A stretch of 64,000 nt of DNA, taken from UBA2336 sp964404445 (GTDB taxonomy: Bacteria > Bacteroidota > Bacteroidia > Cytophagales > Cyclobacteriaceae). Positions 31,896 to 41,319 of the stretch are shown one piece after another. The notes below the pieces were generated by a model. It was not told the origin of the DNA. It made no database searches and worked only from the letters and a program-made list of their open reading frames with translations. Every line of letters starts with the position of its first letter. The stretch's first letter is position 1. The stretch is from contig CAYOJW010000005.1 of assembly GCA_964404445.1 (NCBI GenBank), positions 247,131-311,130 of the forward strand. Direction: 5' to 3'. Both the position numbers and the translations under genes were made by a program.

Positions 31896-34790
31896 TCAAA
31901 GATCAAAATCAATCGTTTGCCCTACCCCGAAAGACGGGCCGCTATCGCCCGTCTTCTTATCGTCTTTTGGTGTTACCTTTTCTTCACTTTTTTCGCTTTG
32001 ACTTTTTTGTCGGTTTTGATTTTCCGGCTTGGGGTTTTCCGCCCCGAAGAGGTTTTGCTGTTCGACTTTGATTTTTGGTTTTTGATTGACCGGCTTTGCG
32101 ACCTGGTGCTTTGGCTTTTCCGCTGGCGCGAAGAGGCTTGCCTGCCCCTCTTCGTTGACTGGCGGTTCCGGCTCTTTTTTTTTTCCCCGATAGCTATCGG
32201 GGTGAGAACCCTTTTCTGTTTCGGCCGCTTCGATTAGATCGTTGTCATCATCGCCTTCTTCCAGCCCGGTTTCTTCCGGCTCCTGCGTAAGTTTCACATT
32301 CACCACCTTATGCTGTGTAAGCCTGTTGCCCAACGCTTTCCAGCCTTTTACATCAATCAGGTCTTCGAGGTTAACAACTTCTGTTGTTTTGGTTTTATCT
32401 TTTCCTTTTATCAACTCCAGTTCTACTTCGGGTGTGTCGGATGTAGTTACCAACACCAACCGCGAACCAATACTTTCCGAAATAAAGCCAAACTCCTTAT
32501 CGGCCGTGCTGGTTTCGATCACGAAACGTTTTACCATGTATTGCTTACTCTCGCCATCGACATATATTGCTGCGATTGGTTTCTTCGGATTAAACTTCTC
32601 GACAAGCAATGTTTTCTCAGGTTCATAACGGTTGGTTATGTCATAACCCGTAATCTTGTACGATCCGTTACGCATAAAGGCAATCACCTGGTCATCGCCA
32701 TCGAACTTGCCAATGTACGTGCCGCGTTTGTCTTTATTTAACCGGCCTGAGTCGGCATCGTACCATAAGTTCAGTTTGCTGAGGGTTGATGTGCCCGCCC
32801 GCAGGAAATCAACTTTACGGATCGGGTATTTAGTTAATGTATTACCACGCGCCCCACGGCCTTTCACTTCAAGTTCAGAGAAATCGAACTCGAAAATTTT
32901 CTTACGGGCGGTACTCGACTGCGAAAGTTTTACTTCCACAATTTCGGCCTCCCCGTTCGGGTTACCGGTAACGTGATGGATTTTTGAGTTCGGGTTACCT
33001 TGTGTTAAATGATACTCTTTATCGCGGGTAACGCCCGGCATGGTGAAGCGTTTCACAAAGCCTTTGCCGCTCTTACCATCGGTATAAATCAGGTTATACA
33101 CCATGCGGTCGTCACCTTTTTTCCAGATACCGGCATACAAAATATCTTTACCCATGAACACCTTCTCCTGAATACGCGAAACTTTGGCGGTACCGTCTTT
33201 ACAGATAGCGATCACATCGTCTAACTCAGAACAATCGCAGATGTATTCATCACGTTTCAAACCATAGCCCACAAAGCCATCGGCACGGTTTACGTATAGC
33301 TTTTGATTGTTGGCGATAACTTCTACTGCGGTAACCGACTGGAAACTCCTGATTTCGGTTTTGCGTTCGCGGCCTTTTCCGTATTTGTCAATCAATCCCT
33401 GAAAGTATGCAATGGCATATTCGGTAAGATGTTTAAGGTGATGAAGTGTCTCTTTCAATTCCTTTTCAAGATCGCGCATCAACTCATCGGCCTTGAACGA
33501 ATCGTATTTTGAAATACGTTTAATTTTGATTTCAGTAAGCCGAACAATATCATCGCGGGTAATCTCACGGTAAAACTTCTTCTTATGCGGTTTCAAGCCC
33601 TTGTCGATCGTGGTGATTACCTCTTCCCAACTTTCGGCTTCTTCAATATCGCGGTAGATGCGGTTTTCGATAAAGATTTTTTCAAGTGACGAAAAGAGTA
33701 TCTTTTCCATCAACTCTGCTTTCCTGATTTCAAGCTCTTGCTTGAGAAGCTGCACGGTTTGAGCCGTGTTGTATTTGAGTATTTCACCTACCGGCAGAAA
33801 CTTCGGTTTATCATCAACAATTACGCACGCATTTGGCGATATGCTGATCTCGCAATCGGTAAACGCATACAGGGCATCGAGGGCAATTTCGGGCGACTGC
33901 CCCGGCTGAAGATGAATTTGTATCTCGACATCTTTTGCTGTATTGTCAATTACCTGTTTTACTTTAATCTGGCCTTTCTCGCTGGCTTTCACAATCGACT
34001 CCATTAACGAAGTGGTTGTGGTAGCAAAAGGTATCTCTCTGATAGTGAGTATCTTTTTATCAGTAATATCAACCTTTGCACGCACTTTGATTTTGCCTCC
34101 GCGCAAGCCCTGGTTGTATTCCGAGAAGTCGGCAATACCTCCGGTTGGGAAATCGGGATAGATTTTTGGGTTCTTTCCTTTCAGCACATCAATCGATGCC
34201 TTCAGCAACTCATTAAAATTGTGGGGCAGTATTTTGGTAGAAAGCCCTACCGCGATACCCTCAACACCCTGCGCTAACAACAACGGAAATTTTACCGGAA
34301 GTGTAACCGGCTCTTTTTTACGGCCATCGTACGATAGCTGCCACGCGGTAGTTTGGGCATTGTAGGCAACATCTAACGCGAACCTCGACAGGCGTGCTTC
34401 GATGTAACGCGGAGCTGCTGCCCCATCGCCCGTGCGCACATCGCCCCAGTTACCCTGCGTTTCGATGAGCAAATCTTTCTGCCCGATGTTCACAATAGCA
34501 TCGCCAATGGAGGCATCACCGTGCGGGTGATACTGCATAGTATTTCCGATAACGTTGGCCACTTTGTTAAAGCGCCCATCGTCCATCTCTTTTAACGAGT
34601 GCATGATTCTACGCTGCACGGGCTTAAAGCCGTCTTCAATGCGCGGCACGGCACGTTCGAGAATTACATACGAGGCATAATCGAGAAACCAGTTTTCGTA
34701 CATGCCATCAATGGCAACAGAATGCACGGCATCGTCACCTGTACTTTTGGTTTCTCTCTTTATAGGTTTGGTTATTTTTTTTTTGCTCAT
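31896..34790 (-). CDS. parC: DNA topoisomerase IV subunit A
   Basis: Breakage-rejoining subunit of topoisomerase IV, which decatenates chromosomes. The catalytic Tyr is Y129 in AAPRYIEARLS, with QYHPHGD before it. The C-terminal beta-pinwheel is followed by a long disordered Pro/Glu/Lys tail that contains two DNA palindromes. The start at 34790 (MSKKK, 964 residues) lies 7 bp after the parE stop; the ATG at 34814 would overlap parE. The tail also contains a 10-base homopolymer (32175-32184). Translation ends normally with GQTIDFDL. Confidence 0.95.
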   Translation of the reverse strand: MSKKKITKPIKRETKSTGDDAVHSVAIDGMYENWFLDYASYVILERAVPRIEDGFKPVQRRIMHSLKEMDDGRFNKVANVIGNTMQYHPHGDASIGDAIVNIGQKDLLIETQGNWGDVRTGDGAAAPRYIEARLSRFALDVAYNAQTTAWQLSYDGRKKEPVTLPVKFPLLLAQGVEGIAVGLSTKILPHNFNELLKASIDVLKGKNPKIYPDFPTGGIADFSEYNQGLRGGKIKVRAKVDITDKKILTIREIPFATTTTSLMESIVKASEKGQIKVKQVIDNTAKDVEIQIHLQPGQSPEIALDALYAFTDCEISISPNACVIVDDKPKFLPVGEILKYNTAQTVQLLKQELEIRKAELMEKILFSSLEKIFIENRIYRDIEEAESWEEVITTIDKGLKPHKKKFYREITRDDIVRLTEIKIKRISKYDSFKADELMRDLEKELKETLHHLKHLTEYAIAYFQGLIDKYGKGRERKTEIRSFQSVTAVEVIANNQKLYVNRADGFVGYGLKRDEYICDCSELDDVIAICKDGTAKVSRIQEKVFMGKDILYAGIWKKGDDRMVYNLIYTDGKSGKGFVKRFTMPGVTRDKEYHLTQGNPNSKIHHVTGNPNGEAEIVEVKLSQSSTARKKIFEFDFSELEVKGRGARGNTLTKYPIRKVDFLRAGTSTLSKLNLWYDADSGRLNKDKRGTYIGKFDGDDQVIAFMRNGSYKITGYDITNRYEPEKTLLVEKFNPKKPIAAIYVDGESKQYMVKRFVIETSTADKEFGFISESIGSRLVLVTTSDTPEVELELIKGKDKTKTTEVVNLEDLIDVKGWKALGNRLTQHKVVNVKLTQEPEETGLEEGDDDNDLIEAAETEKGSHPDSYRGKKKEPEPPVNEEGQASLFAPAEKPKHQVAKPVNQKPKIKVEQQNLFGAENPKPENQNRQKSQSEKSEEKVTPKDDKKTGDSGPSFGVGQTIDFDL
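31931..31955. repeat. hairpin inside the parC 3' end
   Basis: AAGACGGGC (31931-31939) and GCCCGTCTT (31947-31955) with a 7-nt loop. It is within the coding frame and encodes KTGDSGPS close to the ParC C-terminus. It shares the GATAGC core with the palindrome at 32185. Confidence 0.75.
32185..32202. repeat. perfect 18-bp palindrome inside parC
   Basis: CCCCGATAGCTATCGGGG, perfectly symmetric, next to a run of 10 T. It is in frame and encodes HPDSYRG in the disordered tail. Such GATAGCTATC palindromes are dispersed repeats in several Bacteroidota genomes to my knowledge, normally between genes. Confidence 0.85.
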
Positions 34791-34797
34791 GGTTAGA

Positions 34798-36699
34798 TTA
34801 AGCTTCTTCTTCAACTACAACAGCCTCCTGTTTGGCTTCAACTTTATCGGATTCTATTTTCAGGTTATCGATGATAAACTCCTGACGGTCGGGTGTGTTT
34901 TTACCCATGTAAAACTCAAGCAAGCTGGCTAAATGTCCTTCTTTGCCCAGCATAACGGGTTGTAAACGGATATTCTCTCCAATGAATCCGCCAAACTCAT
35001 CGGGCGAAATTTCACCCAACCCCTTAAAACGGGTAATCTCAGGACGGCTGCCTAATTTGTTAATCGCAGCCTGACGCTCCTGATCACTATAACAGTAAAT
35101 GGTTTCTTTTTTATTGCGGACACGGAACAACGGTGTTTCTAAAATGAATACGTGCCCTGCCTTTACCAATTCGGGGAAAAATTGCAGGAAGAACGTCATC
35201 AGCAATAACCGGATGTGCATACCATCCACATCGGCATCGGTAGCAATAATCACTTTGTTGTACCGAAGGCCATCTAAACCATCTTCAATATTTAATGCGT
35301 GTTGCAACAGGTTAAACTCTTCATTTTCATATACAACCTTCTTGGTGAGGCCGTAACAGTTTAAGGGTTTACCACGTAAGCTGAATACGGCTTGTGTTTC
35401 GACATTGCGCGATTTGGTGATTGAACCGCTGGCCGAATCGCCCTCGGTGATGAAGATTACCGATTCTGCACCCTTCTCGCCTTTGGCATCATCGAAGTGA
35501 AACCGGCAATCGCGCAGCTTCTTGTTATGGAGGTTAGCTTTTTTAGCCCGCTCGTTGGCTAATTTCTTGATACCGGCAATGTCTTTCCGTTCACGTTCCG
35601 ATTGCAGAATGCGTTTCTGCAACGCATCGGCTGTTGACGGGTTTTTATGCAAGTAAATTTCAATTTCTTTTGCTACAAAATCACTCACATAGCTTCGTAC
35701 CGAAACGCCTTCGGGTGCCATGTTGGTAGAGCCTAATTTGGTTTTGGTTTGTGATTCAAACACCGGCTCCTGAATGCGTACGGCAATGGCGGCAACAATA
35801 CTGGCCCGGATGTCGGAGGCTTCGTAATCTTTCTTAAAGAAATCGCGCACACCTTTTACTATACCTTCGCGGAAAGCAGCTAAGTGCGTACCACCTTGTG
35901 TGGTGTTCTGTCCGTTTACAAACGAATAGTATTCTTCGCCATACTGGCTGCCGTGGGTAAGCGCCACTTCAATATCATCGCCTTTAAAGTGGATTACGGG
36001 GTAGCGTAAATCTTCCGCATCCGACTTCTGTTTCAGCAAGTCTAATAATCCATCCTTGGAGTAGAATTTTTCACCATTATAATTAATGGTAAGCCCGGCA
36101 TTGAGGAAGGCATAGTTCCACATCAGGTCATCGAGGTACTCGGGAATGAAGTGGTAGTTTTTAAACATGGAGTCGTCTGGCTCAAACTCGACCAGCGTAC
36201 CATTGCGTTCGTTGCTTTTGCTTTGCTTGGGATCGTTTACCAGTTTGCCCTTCTTGAACTCGGCCAGTTTACTTTGGCCTTCGCGGAAAGCCTGTACTTT
36301 AAAGTAGTTCGACAGTGCGTTTACCGCCTTGGTACCTACACCGTTCAAACCAACAGATTTCTGAAATGCCCCCGAATCGTACTTGGCACCGGTGTTGATC
36401 TTCGATACCACATCAACTACCTTCCCTAACGGGATACCACGGCCATAGTCGCGCACTACTACTTTCTGATCGGTAATTTTAATATCGATGGTTTTACCGT
36501 AGCCCATCATGTGCTCATCGATACAGTTATCGACAACTTCTTTTACGAGCACGTAAATACCATCGTCTTTCGAGGAACCATCGCCCAACTTACCGATGTA
36601 CATACCCGGGCGTAGCCGGATGTGTTCGCGCCAGTCGAGCGATTTAATGCTGGACTCGTCATACTGAGTGGAAGCCTGAGTCTTCTCTGCTTTGGCCAT
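34798..36699 (-). CDS. parE: DNA topoisomerase IV subunit B
   Basis: ATPase subunit of topoisomerase IV, 633 residues. The GHKL ATP-binding site shows EVVDNCIDE, VRDYGRGIPLG and GLNGVGTKAVNALS. The TOPRIM domain has the metal-binding ITEGDSASGS and ATDADVDGMHIRLL. A C-terminal acidic tail is short. It is cotranscribed with parC. The gene is preceded by a 250-bp intergenic stretch with T-rich tandem motifs. Confidence 0.97.
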   Translation of the reverse strand: MAKAEKTQASTQYDESSIKSLDWREHIRLRPGMYIGKLGDGSSKDDGIYVLVKEVVDNCIDEHMMGYGKTIDIKITDQKVVVRDYGRGIPLGKVVDVVSKINTGAKYDSGAFQKSVGLNGVGTKAVNALSNYFKVQAFREGQSKLAEFKKGKLVNDPKQSKSNERNGTLVEFEPDDSMFKNYHFIPEYLDDLMWNYAFLNAGLTINYNGEKFYSKDGLLDLLKQKSDAEDLRYPVIHFKGDDIEVALTHGSQYGEEYYSFVNGQNTTQGGTHLAAFREGIVKGVRDFFKKDYEASDIRASIVAAIAVRIQEPVFESQTKTKLGSTNMAPEGVSVRSYVSDFVAKEIEIYLHKNPSTADALQKRILQSERERKDIAGIKKLANERAKKANLHNKKLRDCRFHFDDAKGEKGAESVIFITEGDSASGSITKSRNVETQAVFSLRGKPLNCYGLTKKVVYENEEFNLLQHALNIEDGLDGLRYNKVIIATDADVDGMHIRLLLMTFFLQFFPELVKAGHVFILETPLFRVRNKKETIYCYSDQERQAAINKLGSRPEITRFKGLGEISPDEFGGFIGENIRLQPVMLGKEGHLASLLEFYMGKNTPDRQEFIIDNLKIESDKVEAKQEAVVVEEEA

Positions 36700-36950
36700 A
36701 GGTTATTAAAGGGATTGAAAGTAAAACAGTCTAAAAAATCGGTTCAAAAACAGTTCAAAAAATGGTTGTCGGTAATATCCGGATGATTCTTTAGACCGCC
36801 CGGACCCTGAAAAAGTTAATTCGGTTCTAATAAACCATTTTTTAAAAACACTTCAAGCATTTAGCGGTTTAAATAAGCTACAAAAATTAATCAAGTATAA
36901 ATACTTAATTGATTGACATACAGTCAATAATAAAGTATATTCTCGATTGA
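36700..36950. other. intergenic region before parE with two small palindromes
   Basis: No gene seen. Near the left end, on the minus strand, TTTTTGAAC is repeated (around 36742 and 36757), and it may belong to the parE promoter. Near 36890-36925 two small palindromes, AAGTAT-AA-ATACTT and TTGAC-ATACA-GTCAA, follow the stop of the membrane-protein gene on the minus strand. The first is followed by a short T run on that strand and could be its terminator. Confidence 0.4.
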
Positions 36951-37385
36951 CTATTTAGCCAAAAATTTCCGGCCAACGGCATAAACCGGCCAGGCAACCG
37001 CCCAAAGCACAACTAATGCCACGCTTCCATAAATAATAAACCCGATGCGGCTGAAATCGTAACGTTCGGGGCTGTTGAATAAAGAAATAAAGCTAAAACT
37101 TATAATAAAAAAGATATTCAGTATAATCACGAACCCGTGTAACCAGGTACGGAAGGCTTCGTCTGGCGCAATAGACTTCGTAAACAGGAATATCAGTAAG
37201 TTAAGCACCAGCACAAATGCCAGAGCCGAATAAAACAATGCTTCTTTATTCATTACATAAGCCGTTGCCCCTTCCTTTTCGGCAACATTCACCACTTCGG
37301 GCAACCCTGCATATACATACATTAAATTGGCCAAAGCCGCCAACAGCGAAAGAAACCAAACTGCTTTGAAAACTTTTAAGATCAT
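36951..37385 (-). CDS. four-helix membrane protein, function unknown
   Basis: Inner-membrane protein of 144 residues with four predicted helices (near 5-25, 50-70, 82-105 and 120-138). Similar small proteins next to parE are common in Bacteroidota and sometimes carry a misleading topoisomerase label; nothing in the sequence supports such an activity. It diverges from the sterol-desaturase-family gene, with 37 bp between starts. Confidence 0.7.
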   Translation of the reverse strand: MILKVFKAVWFLSLLAALANLMYVYAGLPEVVNVAEKEGATAYVMNKEALFYSALAFVLVLNLLIFLFTKSIAPDEAFRTWLHGFVIILNIFFIISFSFISLFNSPERYDFSRIGFIIYGSVALVVLWAVAWPVYAVGRKFLAK

Positions 37386-37422
37386 ATACTACATTTACCG
37401 TTGCAAATAAACAATAAACCAC

Positions 37423-38649
37423 GTGAACTTAAACCCGATTGTGCTTTCGATACCCATATTTTTAATCCTGATCGGGATTGAACTCGTGATCGAGCGCATC
37501 TCGCACCAAAAGCTTTACCGGCTTAACGATACCGTAGCCAATTTAAGCTGCGGCATTACTTCGCAGCTATCGGGATTGTTTATGCGTGTGCTGGCGATTG
37601 GCGTGTATGTTGTGCTATACGAGAACTTTGCCATGTTCACCCTCACGCCCAACTGGTTTTACTGGCTTATGCTGTTTTTACTGGCCGACATGGCCTATTA
37701 CTGGGCACACCGCATGAGCCATGAAATTAACCTGTTCTGGGGCGGGCATGTCGTTCACCATCAAAGCGAAGAATATAACCTGTCGGTTGCCCTCCGGCAG
37801 AGTTCGTTTCAGGTTGTATGGACGTTTGCTTTCAGTTTACCGTTAGCTTTTATCGGGTTTGATCCCGTACACTTCGCATTGATGTCGGCTTTGATTACCC
37901 TCTATCAGTTCTGGATTCATACCGAACTCATTAACAAAATGGGCTGGTTTGAGTATGTGTTTAACACGCCTTCGCACCATCGGGTGCATCATGGCCGTAA
38001 CCCCAAGTACATCGACAAAAACCACGCGGGTACACTTATTATTTGGGATAAGCTGTTCGGAACATTTCAGGAAGAGGAAGAACGCCCAACCTATGGCATT
38101 ACAAAACCTATTAACAGTTGGAACCCTGTTTGGGCGAATTTCAGCCATTATGCCGAAATGGGTAAAGATTTAAAACGTATTACACGCTGGCGCGATAAGA
38201 TTAAATACCTCTTTAAAAAACCCGGCTGGCTTCCCGATTACTTAGGGGGACAACAGGCCGTACCCGAAATTGACAAAACCGCTTACCATAAATACGATAC
38301 TCCGGGCAGTATGTCGCTGAATATTTATGTGATTTTTCAATACACATTAGCCATTGCCGGAACAGCTTTGTTCTTATTTAATGCCGGAACGTTTTCGTTG
38401 CCTGAAAAGGGTTTTGTTACCCTGCTGATTTCTGTAACGGTCATTAACTGCGGTGTGCTGTTTGAAAATAAACCGTGGGTAAAAATTTCGGAGTGGGTTC
38501 GCATCGTTACATACCCTGCCCTGTTGGTTGTTGTTACTTATACCTGGAATTTATCGCCCTGGTTATACCTTCTCGCAGGGGCTTATTTTATTATTTCGTT
38601 TTTGTGGTTTTACAGCATTACCAAACAAGCCTATGCGTTATCTGCTTAG
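37423..38649 (+). CDS. sterol desaturase / fatty acid hydroxylase family protein
   Basis: Membrane di-iron oxygenase of 408 residues. The His clusters are visible: HRMSHE (about residue 100), HVVHHQ (about 112), and HHRVHHG with a later NHAG (about 186-210). Family members hydroxylate or desaturate lipids. The C-terminal 130 residues add about four further membrane helices beyond the catalytic core. Its stop overlaps the start of the next lipoprotein gene by 17 bp. Substrate unknown. Confidence 0.88.
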   Translation: MNLNPIVLSIPIFLILIGIELVIERISHQKLYRLNDTVANLSCGITSQLSGLFMRVLAIGVYVVLYENFAMFTLTPNWFYWLMLFLLADMAYYWAHRMSHEINLFWGGHVVHHQSEEYNLSVALRQSSFQVVWTFAFSLPLAFIGFDPVHFALMSALITLYQFWIHTELINKMGWFEYVFNTPSHHRVHHGRNPKYIDKNHAGTLIIWDKLFGTFQEEEERPTYGITKPINSWNPVWANFSHYAEMGKDLKRITRWRDKIKYLFKKPGWLPDYLGGQQAVPEIDKTAYHKYDTPGSMSLNIYVIFQYTLAIAGTALFLFNAGTFSLPEKGFVTLLISVTVINCGVLFENKPWVKISEWVRIVTYPALLVVVTYTWNLSPWLYLLAGAYFIISFLWFYSITKQAYALSA

Positions 38650-39001
38650 TTCTCTTGCTATTGTGTTTCTCTTCACCGGTTGTGGTAAACCATTACCTGA
38701 TTTTGGCTCTATCGATCTGGATCAATGGCGAAAAGACCGTAACGCTTGTGGTACATACCGTGCAGGCACGCAACACGATATTGTATCGCAAAAAGATAAG
38801 CTGTTAGCGCTCAAAGAAATGCAGGTAGTTGCATTGTTAGGACGACCCGACCGCAATGAATTGTATAAACGCAACCAGAAATTCTACTACTATTACCTGA
38901 AGCCGTCACCTGATTGCCCCAACTATACTGCAACCGAAAACACACGCCTGACCATCCGGTTTAATGCAACAGGACTGGCTCAAGAGATTTTGGTAGAATG
39001 A
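38633..39001 (+). CDS. small lipoprotein with BamE/SmpA-like features
   Basis: Lipoprotein of 122 residues starting at ATG 38633, with lipobox LFTGC. The mature part has KEMQVVALLGRPDRNELYK followed by KFYYYYLKPS and ends with LTIRFNATGLAQEILVE. This order (helix, LGxPD turn, Tyr-rich strand, closing strand) resembles the SmpA/BamE fold, but similarity is weak. It overlaps the upstream desaturase gene, suggesting an envelope or lipid-related unit. Confidence 0.65.
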   Translation: MRYLLSSLAIVFLFTGCGKPLPDFGSIDLDQWRKDRNACGTYRAGTQHDIVSQKDKLLALKEMQVVALLGRPDRNELYKRNQKFYYYYLKPSPDCPNYTATENTRLTIRFNATGLAQEILVE

Positions 39002-39013
39002 CGATCCGTTTAC

Positions 39014-40210
39014 TCAATCTTTAATTTCCAACCAGAAGAATCGTGGCCGGTACATGTGTGGGTACTTTAAAATATCGTTGAAATAATCGGCCGATATAGT
39101 ATTATAACTGATTAACAACCTATTATTTGTAGATAACACGGGATGAGCTTTTGCATTGTAGGGAATAATACCGGGCGGTTCGGATAACTCAGGAACTTTA
39201 CGGATATTTTGAAGTGAGCCAAACGGGCCAACAGGCGTAGCTCCAATTCGGATGGCAGTATATTCGCCAATGCCATCTGCCTGAAATACCAATAAGTAAC
39301 GACCATCTTTTAAAGGTGTTAAGCTTAATTCATTCGATACACGGTCTGTAACCGGTTTAACATTCTTTATGTCAGCATCCCAATCTGTTCCATTCCAAAA
39401 TTCCCATGCTTCAAATCGTTTAATGTCGGCAGGCTTTACACGGGCAACAACCAATTGTTTATTAGGGTCAAGTACACCATACACGTATAAAAAACCATCG
39501 GGTTGCGGGGCACCTGCCTGTTGTGTATTTACATAGATACCAGCGCCAAATGTTCCCTTGCCTATTCCCTCAATATCCACAAACAAGGGCAAATCAATTT
39601 GTGATTGTTGAAAAAACGGTTTACCAGCAGGAACGGTAATCAATGTTACCCCTTTTAATTGGAAATCCCACGAAGCACTACTATTATCAAATGTTCGATA
39701 CCCGAATATATTGATGGAATTATTGTCGTTATGATTTACAAATCCATCCCCAAACCAATAATACTCGCCTGGCTTGCTGTTGGGTGTATGGGGTTCAAAA
39801 TAATTTAGAGGTTCACCATTTGATTTCTGATTATAGAAAATCTTTACCGTTTCCTCAGAAGGATCCGCTCCGGTTATCCACGCAAATGAATTGTTGATCA
39901 TTTTAAAATCTTTTACACTGGAATCTCCGATTACGGTACCTGTCATTGTATCTGAGAAATACATAAGTACAGAATCCTTTCTTCCTGCCCCAAATGATTC
40001 GTTACCGCTCAGAGATATTTCAAAAACACCATCGGCACCAAACCAACCCTGATTCCGGTAAAACAAATTAGTCCATTCAGGTGCATCGGTAACGACAAAA
40101 TTCACCAGCGTATCTACTGTTGACTTATTTCTATTACCCGGTTTTTTCGATTCGCATGCAATCAGTACCATACCGAACAGGGTTACAATAAATAATACGG
40201 ATGTTCTCAT
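39014..40210 (-). CDS. propeller-like lipoprotein, DUF4185/DUF5005-type (paralog 1)
   Basis: Exported lipoprotein of 398 residues (lipobox near LIAC19). The sequence shows repeated strands typical of a five-bladed propeller: WFGADGVFEISL, MINNSFAWI, YYWFGDGF, FLYVYGVLD and a C-terminal LLISYNTIS plus YRPRFFWLEI. It is the most divergent of three paralogs in this locus (others at 40216 and 56448). Catalysis is unproven; the context in a glycan-utilisation operon suggests glycan hydrolysis or binding. Last gene of the leftward operon. Confidence 0.65.
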   Translation of the reverse strand: MRTSVLFIVTLFGMVLIACESKKPGNRNKSTVDTLVNFVVTDAPEWTNLFYRNQGWFGADGVFEISLSGNESFGAGRKDSVLMYFSDTMTGTVIGDSSVKDFKMINNSFAWITGADPSEETVKIFYNQKSNGEPLNYFEPHTPNSKPGEYYWFGDGFVNHNDNNSINIFGYRTFDNSSASWDFQLKGVTLITVPAGKPFFQQSQIDLPLFVDIEGIGKGTFGAGIYVNTQQAGAPQPDGFLYVYGVLDPNKQLVVARVKPADIKRFEAWEFWNGTDWDADIKNVKPVTDRVSNELSLTPLKDGRYLLVFQADGIGEYTAIRIGATPVGPFGSLQNIRKVPELSEPPGIIPYNAKAHPVLSTNNRLLISYNTISADYFNDILKYPHMYRPRFFWLEIKD

Positions 40211-40215
40211 ACTTG

Positions 40216-41319
40216 TTATTTTTTACGCCAGCCTCCTATCTTAATAAAATATGGGCGATAGTTGTCAGCACTTTTAAGAAGATCGTTGAAATCAAAACTG
40301 TTTACATTATAAGACACTAATAGGGAATCTGAGTAAATATGATCATGCGCAAAAGCATTATAGGTAAAAATATTACCCCCCGTTTCGGGCGTACAATAAA
40401 CTGTTCGCTTATTGCTATATGTACCTTCAGGTGATGACGCATCCAACAGGTAGATTTCCTTTCCAAAAATATTATGCTGCGTCAGCAAATAGTACACACC
40501 ATCTCTTTTGAAAATCGAAAACTGTTCGGATACACCATTATATATAACACCCGCATCACTGGCATCGGCACTCCAGTTTTCAGTGCCATCGTAGTATTCC
40601 CAGGTACTGCTCAAATCTGCATTTGTCCTGGCTACGTACAATCGCTTGCCACTTTCACTTGAGTGCACACCATAAACATACGTATAGTCATCATCTTCAA
40701 GTAAGGCTGCCCCCCATGATATGGAAGGATCATCAAACAACCGTTCTGTATTTTCAATGGCAAGTGTTTCAATGTTAAGTGTAAATAGATCAATAGACGT
40801 TCTAAAAAAATCCCACATACCTCCCCCATCCGTGCCAAAACCATGCATGAATAAATAAATTTTTCCATTCGCTACTGTAGCATCACCTGGCCAGTACCAA
40901 TCGTTAGGCTCAGGCGGTTTTGCAAAGGCAGCAGGGTTTACCGAAGTACCGCCATGGTATGTTGTCATCACAGTGCCATCCTGTAATACCAACGAGTTGT
41001 TTATCAGCCTGAATGATGGACGGCTCCGGTTTGGACTAACCTGGTCAATGAAAGTGTCGCCAAACATCCATAGTGTCTTACCATTTTTCAAATCCACTGA
41101 GTAGGTCGCATCAGCGCCTGTCCAGCCGGTGCTCCTGGTAAAGAGTTTTATGTACGTTGAATCTCTGCACACATAAACACTTTCATGCCAGCATGTGCTT
41201 TGCTCACATACAATTGGCTCTTCTGGTTCAGGCTCTTCAGGAATGATTGTAGGCTCGGGGTCTTCCTTGCAAGCAAAACACAAAATCAAAACTGGAATTA
41301 TCGTTCTAAGGAATTTCAT
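40216..41319 (-). CDS. propeller-like lipoprotein, DUF4185/DUF5005-type (paralog 2)
   Basis: Exported lipoprotein of 367 residues (lipobox LCFAC) with a Pro/Glu-rich linker after the lipid anchor. Motifs shared with paralog 3 are GWTGADATYSVDL, LWMFGDTFI, LINNSLVL, DWYWPGDA, YVYGVHSS and SYNVNSFDFNDLLKSADNYRPYFI. The conserved acidic residues in the GAD, GDT and GDA motifs line up across the paralogs and could be a sugar-binding or catalytic site. Its ATG overlaps the GH92 stop by 4 bp. Confidence 0.68.
   Translation of the reverse strand: MKFLRTIIPVLILCFACKEDPEPTIIPEEPEPEEPIVCEQSTCWHESVYVCRDSTYIKLFTRSTGWTGADATYSVDLKNGKTLWMFGDTFIDQVSPNRSRPSFRLINNSLVLQDGTVMTTYHGGTSVNPAAFAKPPEPNDWYWPGDATVANGKIYLFMHGFGTDGGGMWDFFRTSIDLFTLNIETLAIENTERLFDDPSISWGAALLEDDDYTYVYGVHSSESGKRLYVARTNADLSSTWEYYDGTENWSADASDAGVIYNGVSEQFSIFKRDGVYYLLTQHNIFGKEIYLLDASSPEGTYSNKRTVYCTPETGGNIFTYNAFAHDHIYSDSLLVSYNVNSFDFNDLLKSADNYRPYFIKIGGWRKK

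Noticed and set aside
31896..36699. Calling the topoisomerase pair gyrase (gyrA/gyrB)
   Set aside because: The tight B-then-A order, the long disordered tail of the A subunit and the size of 633 residues for the B subunit fit the Bacteroidota topoisomerase IV pair better.
36951..37385. Labelling the small membrane protein as a topoisomerase component
   Set aside because: Only its position suggests this; four membrane helices and no catalytic motif argue against it.
39014..41319. Assigning the propeller-like lipoproteins to GH43
   Set aside because: The GH43 catalytic motif set is not visible; only the general propeller appearance is similar.
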